Source: Lachnotalea sp041821265 (GTDB lineage Bacteria > Bacillota > Clostridia > Lachnospirales > Lachnospiraceae). Taken from it: 64,000 nt of DNA. The notes beneath the pieces are model-generated. The model was not told the DNA's origin. It searched no databases and saw only the letters and a list, made by a program, of their open reading frames with translations. The stretch lies in the NCBI GenBank assembly GCA_041821265.1, contig JBGUEQ010000014.1:29195-93194 (forward strand). Direction: 5' to 3'. Below are positions 16,392 through 25,127 of this stretch, piece after piece. Both the position numbers and the translations under genes were made by a program. Position 1 is the first letter of the stretch, and each line of letters opens with the position of its first letter.

Positions 16392-19300
16392 ATGAAGACT
16401 GAGAAGTTAAAAAATTTATTTTTACGTCAAAGTTACAAAGATGCATGGACCGATTATGAGAAGTCTTTGACTAAAAAATATTTTATAAAATGGGATTATA
16501 TTATATTAACAGCATCAAATGAAGAACAAGCAGATGCTTATCGAATGCAGATAGAGAATCGATTGGAGCAAGGACTGATACCTGCCTCCACACATTATGC
16601 AGTATTACCAGATCCAAATGGGAAACGAGTGGGCTCAGGTGGCGCCACTTTTAATGTAATGAAATATATTAGAGAAAATAGCAATCATAAAGAGTGCTTT
16701 AAGAATAAGAGAATACTAGTCATTCATTCAGGTGGGGACAGCAAGAGAGTGCCACAGTATTCGGCATGTGGAAAATTATTCTCACCAGTACCAAGGCAGT
16801 TGCCAAATGGAAATCGTTCTACGCTATTTGATGAGTTTATTATATCAATGTCAGGTATTCCAGCAAGAATAAAGGATGGGATGTTAGTTTTATCAGGGGA
16901 TGTATTACTTTTGTTTAATTCCTTACAAATTGATTTTCAATTTGAAGGCGCAGCAGCTATTTCAATCAAAGAAGAAGTGGAAACTGGCAAAAATCATGGT
17001 GTATTTTTAAGTGATGAAGAAGGAAATGTTGGTAACTTTCTGCATAAGCTGACAGTGGAACAACTTACGAAAATTGGAGCAGTTAATTTACAGGGTAATG
17101 TAGACTTAGATACGGGCGCAATTATGCTAGACAGTAATTTGTTGGAATCTCTTTATTCATTAATCAGTACCAATGGAGAAAATGATGCTGATAAATTTTG
17201 CCAGTTTGTAAATGATAAGGCAAGAATTAGCTTTTATGGGGATTTTCTATTTCCGTTAGCAACGCATTCCACCAAAGAACAGTATCAAGAAGAAAAGCCA
17301 GAAGGAAGTTTTTGTGAGGAATTAACCGAATGCAGAAATCAAATTTGGGAGGTGTTACAACCATATAAATTAAAACTTTTATGTGTTTCACCAGCAGAAT
17401 TTATTCATTTTGGGACGACGCATGAATTATTAAAGCTCATGGTGGAGGAAATTGGAAATTACGAGTTTTTGGACTGGAATGGTAAGGTTCTAACGAATGA
17501 TATTAGAAAAAGTGAGTTTGCTTGTAACAATGCTTATATTAGTAGTAATTCAACTATTTCTTCTAAATGTTATATGGAAGACAGTATGATTATAGGCGAT
17601 TGTGTAATTGGTGATAAATGTGTTATTTCTAATGTAGCAATTACAGATAGAGAAATACCAGATTGTATTACATTGCATGGATTGCAATTAAAAGATGGAA
17701 GATATGTTGTAAGGATTTATGGGACAGAAGATAATCCCAAGGGAACGCTAGAAGAAAATACAGACTTTATGACGGTAAAGTTGAGAGAATTTAAAAATAA
17801 TGCAAAGTTAAAGGTAGAAGACCTGTGGGAAGACGATGCGCATTTTATATGGTTAGCTAAATTATATCCCGTATGCTCCACCATGCAAGAAGCAGTCGAT
17901 TGGGCACTTAAATTATATGAAATGGGATGTAAGGGAAAAGACTACACCGAGGATTATTTGAAACAGAAAAGATTAAGTTTACATGAAAGCTTTAATTTGT
18001 CAGATGTTAAGAGCATTATAACATGGCAGAGCAACCTTGATGAGAAGATTAGAAGGAAGCAATTTCTTAATGCCATAGAGCAAAGACAAAATATAGAAAC
18101 TGCAATTGCTGTGTTTGGACAGGCAGGTTTATCCAAACAATCACGAGAATCATTATTAGAGGTTGCAGCTAAGAGTGAACTTAGTATGAAAATGAGAATC
18201 TATTATTATTTATCTAAGATGATAGCAGGGCATGAAAATGAAGAATTGGAGTCAGCTTGTTTTAACGCAATATGTGACACGACCTGTGATGCAATGACGC
18301 AAGATTTAACGTACCGAGATAATATCGATATTAAGAAGGATTATGTTAAAATAGAACTCCCTGTTAGGATTAACTGGGGCGGCGGTTGGTCAGATACGCC
18401 ACCCTACTGTTCGGAACATGGGGGAACCGTGCTTAACACCGCTATTAAATTAAATGGAATATATCCAATTGTTGTATCAATTAAGAAAATAGATAAACCA
18501 TGCATTGCATTAGCAAGCACGGATTCAGGAGCATATAAAGAATTTACGTCAATAGAAGAGTTACAAAATTGCAATGATCCGTTTGATGCATTTGCTCTTC
18601 AAAAGGCGGCTTTAATTGCAGGAACTGTTATACCAAGGAATGAAAAAATAGAATTTAGCAGAGTGTTGAATAATTTGGGTAGTGGATTCTATCTATCTAC
18701 GGAAGTAGTTGGAATACCTAGAGGGTCTGGACTTGGAACGAGCAGTATTCTTGCCGGCGCATGTATCAAGGGACTTGCGGAGTTTTTTGGAACGACACTA
18801 TCAGAAAACGAATTATATGCTAGAGTTGTATGCATGGAACAGATTATGAGTACAGGCGGTGGATGGCAAGATCAGGTAGGTGGACTCACGAAGGGCATAA
18901 AATTAATTACAACGAAGCCTGGAATTGTTCAAAATATCAATGCACAGCATATTGTTCTTGAGAAAGAAGTTCTTATGGAGTTACAAGAACGAATAGCACT
19001 TATATATACAGGGCAGAGACGACTTGCAAGAAACTTACTAAGAGAAGTAGTTGGTAAATACATTGGATCATATGAAAATTCTATTGAAGTATTATATGAA
19101 ATTCAAAGAGTTGCAGTTATGATGAAATTTGAGCTGGAAAAAGGTAATATTGAAGCATTTACAAAACTGTTGAATGAACATTGGGAACTTTCCAAACGTT
19201 TGGATGCTGGATGTACAAATACTTGTATTGATCAGATATTTTTAAGCTGCGAAGATATGATAGCAGGCAAAATGATATGTGGTGCTGGTGGTGGTGGATT

Positions 19301-19409
19301 TTTGCAGGTCATACTGAAAAAGGGCTATACGAAGGAAGAATTAAGGCAGAGAATACGTACTGTTTTCCAGGATAGTGGTGTTGATGTGTGGGATTGTGAG
19401 CTTGTGTAA
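16392..19409 (+). CDS. fkp: Bifunctional fucokinase / GDP-fucose pyrophosphorylase (Fkp-type)
   Basis: A 1005-residue cytoplasmic enzyme of the L-fucose salvage route: L-fucose to fucose-1-phosphate to GDP-fucose. The N-terminal pyrophosphorylase domain has GSGGATFNV at 81-89 and HSGGDSKRVPQYSACGK at 112-128 (nucleotide binding). Left-handed-helix-like repeats follow near 370-440. The C-terminal GHMP kinase domain has RINWGGGWSDTPP near 659, PRGSGLGTSSILAGA near 776 (phosphate loop) and GAGGGGF near 963. B. fragilis Fkp shows the same order in about 950 residues. The ATG at 16392 is chosen because GGAGG lies 5 nt before it and overlaps the earlier ATG. Some relatives act on heptose or other sugars, so fucose is probable, not certain. 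Confidence 0.87.
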   Translation: MKTEKLKNLFLRQSYKDAWTDYEKSLTKKYFIKWDYIILTASNEEQADAYRMQIENRLEQGLIPASTHYAVLPDPNGKRVGSGGATFNVMKYIRENSNHKECFKNKRILVIHSGGDSKRVPQYSACGKLFSPVPRQLPNGNRSTLFDEFIISMSGIPARIKDGMLVLSGDVLLLFNSLQIDFQFEGAAAISIKEEVETGKNHGVFLSDEEGNVGNFLHKLTVEQLTKIGAVNLQGNVDLDTGAIMLDSNLLESLYSLISTNGENDADKFCQFVNDKARISFYGDFLFPLATHSTKEQYQEEKPEGSFCEELTECRNQIWEVLQPYKLKLLCVSPAEFIHFGTTHELLKLMVEEIGNYEFLDWNGKVLTNDIRKSEFACNNAYISSNSTISSKCYMEDSMIIGDCVIGDKCVISNVAITDREIPDCITLHGLQLKDGRYVVRIYGTEDNPKGTLEENTDFMTVKLREFKNNAKLKVEDLWEDDAHFIWLAKLYPVCSTMQEAVDWALKLYEMGCKGKDYTEDYLKQKRLSLHESFNLSDVKSIITWQSNLDEKIRRKQFLNAIEQRQNIETAIAVFGQAGLSKQSRESLLEVAAKSELSMKMRIYYYLSKMIAGHENEELESACFNAICDTTCDAMTQDLTYRDNIDIKKDYVKIELPVRINWGGGWSDTPPYCSEHGGTVLNTAIKLNGIYPIVVSIKKIDKPCIALASTDSGAYKEFTSIEELQNCNDPFDAFALQKAALIAGTVIPRNEKIEFSRVLNNLGSGFYLSTEVVGIPRGSGLGTSSILAGACIKGLAEFFGTTLSENELYARVVCMEQIMSTGGGWQDQVGGLTKGIKLITTKPGIVQNINAQHIVLEKEVLMELQERIALIYTGQRRLARNLLREVVGKYIGSYENSIEVLYEIQRVAVMMKFELEKGNIEAFTKLLNEHWELSKRLDAGCTNTCIDQIFLSCEDMIAGKMICGAGGGGFLQVILKKGYTKEELRQRIRTVFQDSGVDVWDCELV

Positions 19410-19423
19410 GCACAGAGTTGTAA

Positions 19424-19468
19424 AGAGATAGAGTTCGTAGAGATAGAGCTGATAGAGATAGAATAGGA
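19424..19468 (+). repeat. Three 15-bp tandem repeats
   Basis: AGAGATAGAG begins at 19424 and 19439, and AGAGATAGA at 19454, an exact 15-bp period. The units lie between the fkp-like gene and the next glycosyltransferase. The last unit runs into the AGGAGA ribosome-binding site, so changes in unit number could alter the leader. Confidence 0.65.
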
Positions 19469-19479
19469 GATAACTTATA

Positions 19480-20700
19480 GTGAAAGTGCTTCAGGTAAAT
19501 ACAGTTTGTGGTACGGGAAGTGTGGGTAGAATTACACTTGATTTATATCATACAATTGAGGAAAAAGGCAGCGAATGCTTGATTGCCTATGGAAGAGGGA
19601 CTGCTCCTGATACAATACATTCAATCAAGGTAAATTCAAAGTTGGATTTTTATGGACATGTGATATATCAGTTTGTGACAGGAGCCAATGGATTTGCTTC
19701 TACACATTGTACGAAGAAGTTAATGAAACAAATTGATAAGTACAATCCGGATATGATTCATCTTCATAATATTCATGGATTTTATCTTAATATTGAGTTG
19801 TTTTTCGAATATTTAAAGAAACTAGATAAACCTGTAATTTGGACATTGCATGACTGTTGGAGCTTCACAGGGCATTGTGCATACTTTGACTATGTGCAAT
19901 GTGATAAGTGGAAAACGGGCTGTAATCATTGTGAACAGTTTAGAAGTGCCTACCCGTATGGTTTACTACATGACAATTCTGATCATAATTATAAAAGAAA
20001 GAAGGAGTTATTTACTGGACTTAATCATCTAACCATTGTTACACCAAGCAAATGGCTTGAGAATTATGTAAACCAGTCTTATTTGAAGGATTATCCTGTA
20101 GAAGTTATTTATAATGGAATTGATTTAGATAATTTCAAGCCAATCAAGGGAGAATTAACTTTAAAATATGGTGAGGAAAATAGGAAAATAATCCTTGGTG
20201 TTGCTAATATGTGGGAATCTAGAAAAGGACTGAGATATTTTGAACAGTTGGCAGATATGCTTGGAGATGAATACAAGATAATATTGGTAGGGCTAAATGA
20301 GAAGCAAATAAGTAAAATTAACCCTAAAATAATTGGCATTACCAGAACGAATCATATCAAAGAACTAGCTGAGCTTTATTCGATGGCAGCAGTATACGTA
20401 AATGCCACGCTAGAAGATAACTTCCCAACAACAAATATAGAAGCGTTGGCTTGTGGAACACCCGTTATTACATTTGCAACAGGCGGCAGTGTGGAGTCGG
20501 TTGATGAGCAATGTGGAAAAATTGTGTCCAAGGGAGATATTAACCAATTAAAAAGTGCAATTGAACAGGTATGTACAAATACTAATTCAGAAGTTAGTGC
20601 AACTTGTTTGGAAAAATCTAAAAAGTATAACAAAGATGATAGATTTGAAGAATATATGAATTTATACAAGAAAGTTTATGAGGATAAATGGAATGAGTAG
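19480..20700 (+). CDS. Family 4 glycosyltransferase
   Basis: A 406-residue GT-B fold retaining transferase of the WcaC/GT4 type. The N-terminal acceptor domain opens with VLQVNTVCGTGSVGRI and contains PDMIHLHNIHGFYLN and WTLHDCWSFTGHC, both typical of colanic-acid-type enzymes. The donor domain holds VYNGIDLDNFKP and the E-x7-E region EDNFPTTNIEALACGTPVIT. Start is GTG at 19480, with AGGAGA 9 nt upstream. It follows the fkp-like gene and overlaps the next GT2 by 8 bp, so it belongs to the glycan operon. Transfer of fucose or another sugar to a lipid-linked acceptor is plausible; the donor is unproven. Confidence 0.9.
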   Translation: MKVLQVNTVCGTGSVGRITLDLYHTIEEKGSECLIAYGRGTAPDTIHSIKVNSKLDFYGHVIYQFVTGANGFASTHCTKKLMKQIDKYNPDMIHLHNIHGFYLNIELFFEYLKKLDKPVIWTLHDCWSFTGHCAYFDYVQCDKWKTGCNHCEQFRSAYPYGLLHDNSDHNYKRKKELFTGLNHLTIVTPSKWLENYVNQSYLKDYPVEVIYNGIDLDNFKPIKGELTLKYGEENRKIILGVANMWESRKGLRYFEQLADMLGDEYKIILVGLNEKQISKINPKIIGITRTNHIKELAELYSMAAVYVNATLEDNFPTTNIEALACGTPVITFATGGSVESVDEQCGKIVSKGDINQLKSAIEQVCTNTNSEVSATCLEKSKKYNKDDRFEEYMNLYKKVYEDKWNE

Positions 20701-21436
20701 CAACCCAAAAGTATCTATTATTACTACAACTTATAATGATCTGGACAATTTAAAGAGAATTATAGAGCTAGTGAAGAAACAAGATTATGATAATATTGAG
20801 CATATTATTGTGGATGGAAGTTCAAGCGATGGGACAGTTGGATTTTTAAGAGATATCGAGCAGGAATCAAGTGGAAGAATCAAATGGATGTCAGAGAAAG
20901 ACAATGGAATTTTTGATGCAATTAATAAAGGAATTAAATTATCTTGTGGCGATATCATAGGGTGTTGTTTCGATGAATTTACAAAACCTACCGTAATCAC
21001 TCAAATGGTTCATATAATGGAAGAAGAAGGAACAGATGGTGTTCATGCTGATTTAATCTATGTAAAGGGAGAAAAGGTGATTAGAACTTGGAAACAAGGT
21101 CAAGGAAATATTCGATTTGGCTGGATGCCAGGCCACCCTACACTATATCTGAAGAAAACAGTTTATGATAAATATGGAGTTTATAAACCATATTATAAAT
21201 GTTCCGCAGATTACGAATATATGGTTCGAATATTAAAGGATCAAGAAGTGAAATTATCTTATATTCCAGAAATACTAATAAAAATGTCTTATGGTGGGAC
21301 AAGTACAAATGGATTCAAAGCCTATTTACGTTCCTTAAAAGAAGGTCATATGGCACTCAAAGAAAACAAGATTAAGTTTGCTTTTTTTACGGATTTTTGC
21401 AGAATTATAAAAGTATTATTACAGTTTAAAAAGTAA
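20693..21436 (+). CDS. Family 2 glycosyltransferase, WcaA-like
   Basis: A 247-residue GT2 enzyme. It has VSIITTTYNDLDNL, a donor-site HIIVDGSSSDGT, then the subgroup hallmark SEKDNGIFDAINKGI and a CFDEFTKPTV segment where a metal-binding DxD is expected. WMPGHPTLYLKK and CSADYEYMVRIL follow. The ATG at 20693 overlaps the preceding stop (ATGAGTAG) and has GAGG 9 nt upstream, so translation is probably coupled; the ATG five codons earlier is less likely. The usual DxD looks altered to FDEF, which may still bind metal. Substrate unknown. Confidence 0.88.
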   Translation: MSSNPKVSIITTTYNDLDNLKRIIELVKKQDYDNIEHIIVDGSSSDGTVGFLRDIEQESSGRIKWMSEKDNGIFDAINKGIKLSCGDIIGCCFDEFTKPTVITQMVHIMEEEGTDGVHADLIYVKGEKVIRTWKQGQGNIRFGWMPGHPTLYLKKTVYDKYGVYKPYYKCSADYEYMVRILKDQEVKLSYIPEILIKMSYGGTSTNGFKAYLRSLKEGHMALKENKIKFAFFTDFCRIIKVLLQFKK

Positions 21437-21538
21437 GGTAAAATTTGCAAAAGATAGAAATAAATGCTATTATATACGGGATATATCCTAGAAATAAAAA
21501 TGGATAATCATTCGATGTTTTTTGAAACAGGAGAATTT

Positions 21539-22234
21539 ATGAAGAAACTTATTATTATTCCAGCTTATAATGAAGAAATGAATATAGTACGTGTAGTAGA
21601 AGAAATAAAAAAAGAATATAATCAGTATGATTATGTAGTGGTAAATGATGGTTCTAGCGATAATACTGCGGGGGTATGCTTTGAACATGGCTTTGAGATA
21701 ATTAATCTTCCGATTAATTTGGGACTAGCAGGTGCGTTTCAGACAGGATTAAAATACGCCTATATGAAAGGATATGATTATGCAATTCAGTTCGATGCAG
21801 ATGGTCAACATAGAACCGAATATATTGATACTATATTAGCTGAGATAGAAAAAGGATACGATATTGTAATTGGTTCAAGGTTTGTAACGAAAAGAAAACC
21901 AAAATCTCTGAGGATGCTAGGTAGTAATTTTATTTCTCTTGCAATGAAAATCACAACAGGTAAGGCGATAAAGGATCCTACTTCAGGAATGAGAATGCTG
22001 AATAAAGACATGATTAAGGAATTTGCACTTAATATGAATTATGGACCAGAACCAGATACTATTTCTTATCTAATGAAACAAGGAGCGACCATTTCGGAGG
22101 TGCAGGTTGAAATGGATGAAAGATTAGAAGGAGAGAGTTATTTGAATTTTAGTCGTTCTATGCTGTATATGCTAAGAATGCTTATTTCAATTCTATTTAT
22201 CCAAAGTTTTAGAAAGAGAAAAAATGTTTCGTAA
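21539..22234 (+). CDS. Polyprenyl-phosphate sugar synthase-like GT2 (DPM1/GtrB type)
   Basis: A 231-residue GT2 of the dolichyl/undecaprenyl-phosphate sugar synthase group. Motifs are LIIIPAYNEEMNIVRVV, VVNDGSSDNT, NLGLAGAFQTGLKYA, the metal site FDADGQH, IGSRFV and DPTSGMRML. Such enzymes charge a polyprenyl phosphate with one sugar for use by GT-C enzymes outside the membrane. A weakly hydrophobic C-terminal stretch (MLRMLISILFIQSF) may sit on the membrane. CAGGAG lies 8 nt before the ATG; an in-frame extension upstream has no good RBS. A DUF2304 gene and two GT-C genes follow, which supports this role. Confidence 0.85.
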   Translation: MKKLIIIPAYNEEMNIVRVVEEIKKEYNQYDYVVVNDGSSDNTAGVCFEHGFEIINLPINLGLAGAFQTGLKYAYMKGYDYAIQFDADGQHRTEYIDTILAEIEKGYDIVIGSRFVTKRKPKSLRMLGSNFISLAMKITTGKAIKDPTSGMRMLNKDMIKEFALNMNYGPEPDTISYLMKQGATISEVQVEMDERLEGESYLNFSRSMLYMLRMLISILFIQSFRKRKNVS

Positions 22235-22235
22235 T

Positions 22236-22281
22236 GTTATGATTCAATCATTGTGGTGAAGCCGTGAGGCTGAATAGTAAC
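22236..22281. repeat. Possible short derivative of the palindromic repeat
   Basis: GTTATGATTCA at the left and TGAATAGTAAC at the right form imperfect inverted ends around a 24-bp middle. Both resemble the ends of copy A with the centre deleted. It starts 2 bp after a stop codon, as other relics do. The match is weak. Confidence 0.3.
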
Positions 22282-22302
22282 TTGTAGTGAAAGGAGATCA
22301 AT

Positions 22303-22701
22303 ATGTCATTTGCATTTAGAATTATATTAATTCTTGCATCATTGATGACTACGTTATATATAGTAAGGAAAATAAGATACTCTAAATTACAGATTGAATA
22401 TGCAATATTTTGGATTATACTATCATTTATATTTATTCTGATTAGTTTATTCCCTGTATTAATTACCATTCCAACTAATATTATAGGTATGCAGGCCCCT
22501 GTTAATTTCGTATTTTTAGTTATTATATTTATTCTGTTAATTAAGGCTTTTATGCAAACAATTGAGCATTCCCAATTAGAAGATAAGTTGAATCATCTTG
22601 CACAAAAGATTGCAATTGATGAGAAGCTAAATAGAGAAAGAAATGAAACTTATGTAGAAGATGCTTTAGCGAAAAATATGGAAAATGATAAGGGAAAGTA
22701 G
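22303..22701 (+). CDS. DUF2304 membrane protein
   Basis: A 132-residue protein with three membrane helices (about 4-19, 32-51 and 63-83) and a charged, helical C-terminal tail (90-132). The IRYSKLQIEYAIFWI and FVFLVIIFILLIKAFM segments match the DUF2304 family, which commonly lies next to polyprenyl-phosphate sugar synthases. Its function is unproven; a helper of the synthase or a GtrA-like flippase role has been suggested by such neighbourhoods. AAAGGAG precedes the ATG, and the next gene starts 1 bp after the stop. Confidence 0.8.
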   Translation: MSFAFRIILILASLMTTLYIVRKIRYSKLQIEYAIFWIILSFIFILISLFPVLITIPTNIIGMQAPVNFVFLVIIFILLIKAFMQTIEHSQLEDKLNHLAQKIAIDEKLNRERNETYVEDALAKNMENDKGK

Positions 22702-22702
22702 A

Positions 22703-23914
22703 ATGGATAATTTTTTAAGAGAATTGATCGATAAAGAAATTAAAATTGGGAAAATAACACTGAGTTTTATGGACTTGCTCTTACTTTCGGGTATGACAGT
22801 TGCAGGAATCCTAATCCGATTTATATTCAAATCAATTGTAACGGATGATTGGTCTGTTTTTTGGGACCCATGGATTAAAGAGCTACAAGTAGGTGGATTT
22901 AAGTCTTTATCTACAGACTTTTACGACTATGCACCTCCATTTATGTATGTTTTATATTTTATTAGCATTTTGCCAATTAATCCAATGACAGCTTACAAAG
23001 GAATCAGTTGTATCTTCGATTTTATAGCAGCAATTGTGGCAGCAGGAATAATATTTGATATTACAAAGAGTAAGACCAGAGCAATTGGTGTTTATAGTGT
23101 TTTTATGATCATGCCGACTATGATTGCCAATAGTGCATTATGGGCTCAATGTGATATAATTTATACCACATTTGTTTTACTTAGTATTTTATATATTATG
23201 AAAGATAAACCAAATCTCGCTATGCTTTTCTATGGAATTGCATTTGCATTTAAACTCCAAACATTATTTATTTTCCCTTTATTTATTATATTATGGGCTA
23301 AGAATAGAGTGAAAATAAAACATTTTACGTGGATAGCGGTCATGTATGCACTCGGAATATTGCCAGCTTGGATAGCAGGCAGACCACTCATAGAATTGAT
23401 TAATATTTATGTTGCACAAGGAACACAGGATGCGTATTCGTTGTCACTGAAATGGTCGAATATTTATCAGATTTTTGGACCTACATTTTTCATAGAAGAA
23501 TATGAAAAGGCGGGTATTTGGCTGATCGTTGGTATTTTAATGTTGATACTTTTTTTTATGGCATACAAAAAGTATAAATTAACAAAAGAATTTATTCTAT
23601 TAGTAGGATTCTTTTTCGCGATGATTACGGCGTACTTTTTACCTCATATGCATGAAAGATATGGTTTCTTAGCAGATATTTTTGCTATTTTATATGCGTT
23701 TACAACTGTAAAAAGATTTTATTATCCACTGATTCATATCATACTTTCTTTTTCGGCGTATTTAGAGTATCTTTCTAAGGCATTTGCTGGACCAATTCCG
23801 TACTACGCATTAGTTGAATTAGGCTTAATCATATTGGCAGGGCGAGATATCTATTACTACATTACCAGCGAGGATAACAAGCAGGTAATAGATAAGGCGG
23901 TGGCAAATGGATAA
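22703..23914 (+). CDS. GT-C fold membrane glycosyltransferase, Gpi18-like (first of tandem pair)
   Basis: A 403-residue polytopic protein with about ten membrane helices. It resembles the Gpi18-related mannosyltransferases (COG5542), which use polyprenyl-phosphate sugars on the outer face. The first extracellular loop has VTDDWSVFWDPWIKEL and DFYDYAPPFMY, with acidic residues fit for catalysis. NSALWAQCDIIYTTF and a late PHMHERYGF motif follow. The ATG at 22703, 1 bp after the preceding stop, has AGGGAA upstream. The next gene is its close paralogue, overlapping it by 8 bp. The sugar is unknown; the synthase encoded upstream may supply it. Confidence 0.82.
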   Translation: MDNFLRELIDKEIKIGKITLSFMDLLLLSGMTVAGILIRFIFKSIVTDDWSVFWDPWIKELQVGGFKSLSTDFYDYAPPFMYVLYFISILPINPMTAYKGISCIFDFIAAIVAAGIIFDITKSKTRAIGVYSVFMIMPTMIANSALWAQCDIIYTTFVLLSILYIMKDKPNLAMLFYGIAFAFKLQTLFIFPLFIILWAKNRVKIKHFTWIAVMYALGILPAWIAGRPLIELINIYVAQGTQDAYSLSLKWSNIYQIFGPTFFIEEYEKAGIWLIVGILMLILFFMAYKKYKLTKEFILLVGFFFAMITAYFLPHMHERYGFLADIFAILYAFTTVKRFYYPLIHIILSFSAYLEYLSKAFAGPIPYYALVELGLIILAGRDIYYYITSEDNKQVIDKAVANG

Positions 23915-25127
23915 TTATATGAGAGCGTTGTTAGATAGAGAATTCAAGATTGGGAAATATAGCCTCAGCTTTTTGCAAATCTTACTAATTGTTGGAACAA
24001 CCTTTACTGGAATTATGTTAAGGAAGTCGGTTATTCATGTCGTAACACAAGATTATACACAATATTGGGAACCATGGATTGTTATGTTTGACAAATTTGG
24101 GTTTAAAGCAATTACGATGGATTTTTATGATTATACCCCTCCATTTATGTATTTTCTTTATTTCATTTCAAGACTTCCATTTAACCCTATGATTTCTTAC
24201 AAAGTGGGAATGGGTATCTTAGACTTATTTGCAGCATATTTTGCAGGCAAAATTATTTTTGAGGGAACGAAGAGTAAAACAAAAGCAATTGCAACATACG
24301 GAATTATTTTTATGCTACCAACTGTAGTGAATAATAGTGCATTATGGTGTCAGTGCGATGTAGTATATACCATGTTTATGCTTATATGTATTTATTATTT
24401 TATGAAAGACAAGCCATTTATGGCAATGCTATTTTATAGCATTGCATTTACGTTAAAACTCCAGACTTTATTTGTATTTCCTGTATTAATAATTTTGTGG
24501 GTGAAGAATAAGGTTCAAATCAAGCATTTCTTTTTAATGCCAATTGTTTATATTATTGGGATTATTCCAGCTTGGATTGCGGGAAGATCATTAATTGACC
24601 TACTTAGTATATATATTGCACAAGGAAGTACTGACATATGGGCGCTAAGCCTAAATTGGCCTAATATTTATTATATTATCGGAATCGATTCGTTTATTGG
24701 ACCATTTTCAACAGCGGGTAAAATTATGATTTTAGCAATTTTAATGTGTGTGATGTATGTACTTGTCAAAAAGAAAGATAACTATAAAGTTACCAATGAA
24801 TTTATGATTGCGATGTTTTTGTTTTTTGCTATGATTACCGTATATTTCTTGCCTTTTATGCATGAAAGATATGGATATATGGCAGATATTATCGCAGTGA
24901 TATATTGTATGTTTCGAATTGACAAATTTTATATTCCAGTATTGCATGAACTGGTGTCATATGCAGCATATACAATGTTTTTGACCAAGTATATGGTGGA
25001 AAAAGGAACTTCTAATGTAATTATTCCAATGTTTATTTACTCTTTTATTATATTATTCTTAATTGTGGATGTAGGGAGAAGTATCTATAAACATATTAGT
25101 GAGAAAAAGGAGTTAGAGAACACTTGA
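23907..25127 (+). CDS. GT-C fold membrane glycosyltransferase, Gpi18-like (second of tandem pair)
   Basis: A 406-residue paralogue of the preceding gene product with the same topology. Matching blocks include QDYTQYWEPWIVMF, MDFYDYTPPFMYFLYFISR, NSALWCQCDVVYTMF and PFMHERYGYMAD. The start ATGGATAA overlaps the upstream stop, so the pair is translationally coupled. The copies differ widely at the codon level, indicating an old duplication and probably distinct linkages or donors. It is predicted to act outside the membrane on lipid-linked glycan or protein acceptors. Confidence 0.82.
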   Translation: MDNYMRALLDREFKIGKYSLSFLQILLIVGTTFTGIMLRKSVIHVVTQDYTQYWEPWIVMFDKFGFKAITMDFYDYTPPFMYFLYFISRLPFNPMISYKVGMGILDLFAAYFAGKIIFEGTKSKTKAIATYGIIFMLPTVVNNSALWCQCDVVYTMFMLICIYYFMKDKPFMAMLFYSIAFTLKLQTLFVFPVLIILWVKNKVQIKHFFLMPIVYIIGIIPAWIAGRSLIDLLSIYIAQGSTDIWALSLNWPNIYYIIGIDSFIGPFSTAGKIMILAILMCVMYVLVKKKDNYKVTNEFMIAMFLFFAMITVYFLPFMHERYGYMADIIAVIYCMFRIDKFYIPVLHELVSYAAYTMFLTKYMVEKGTSNVIIPMFIYSFIILFLIVDVGRSIYKHISEKKELENT

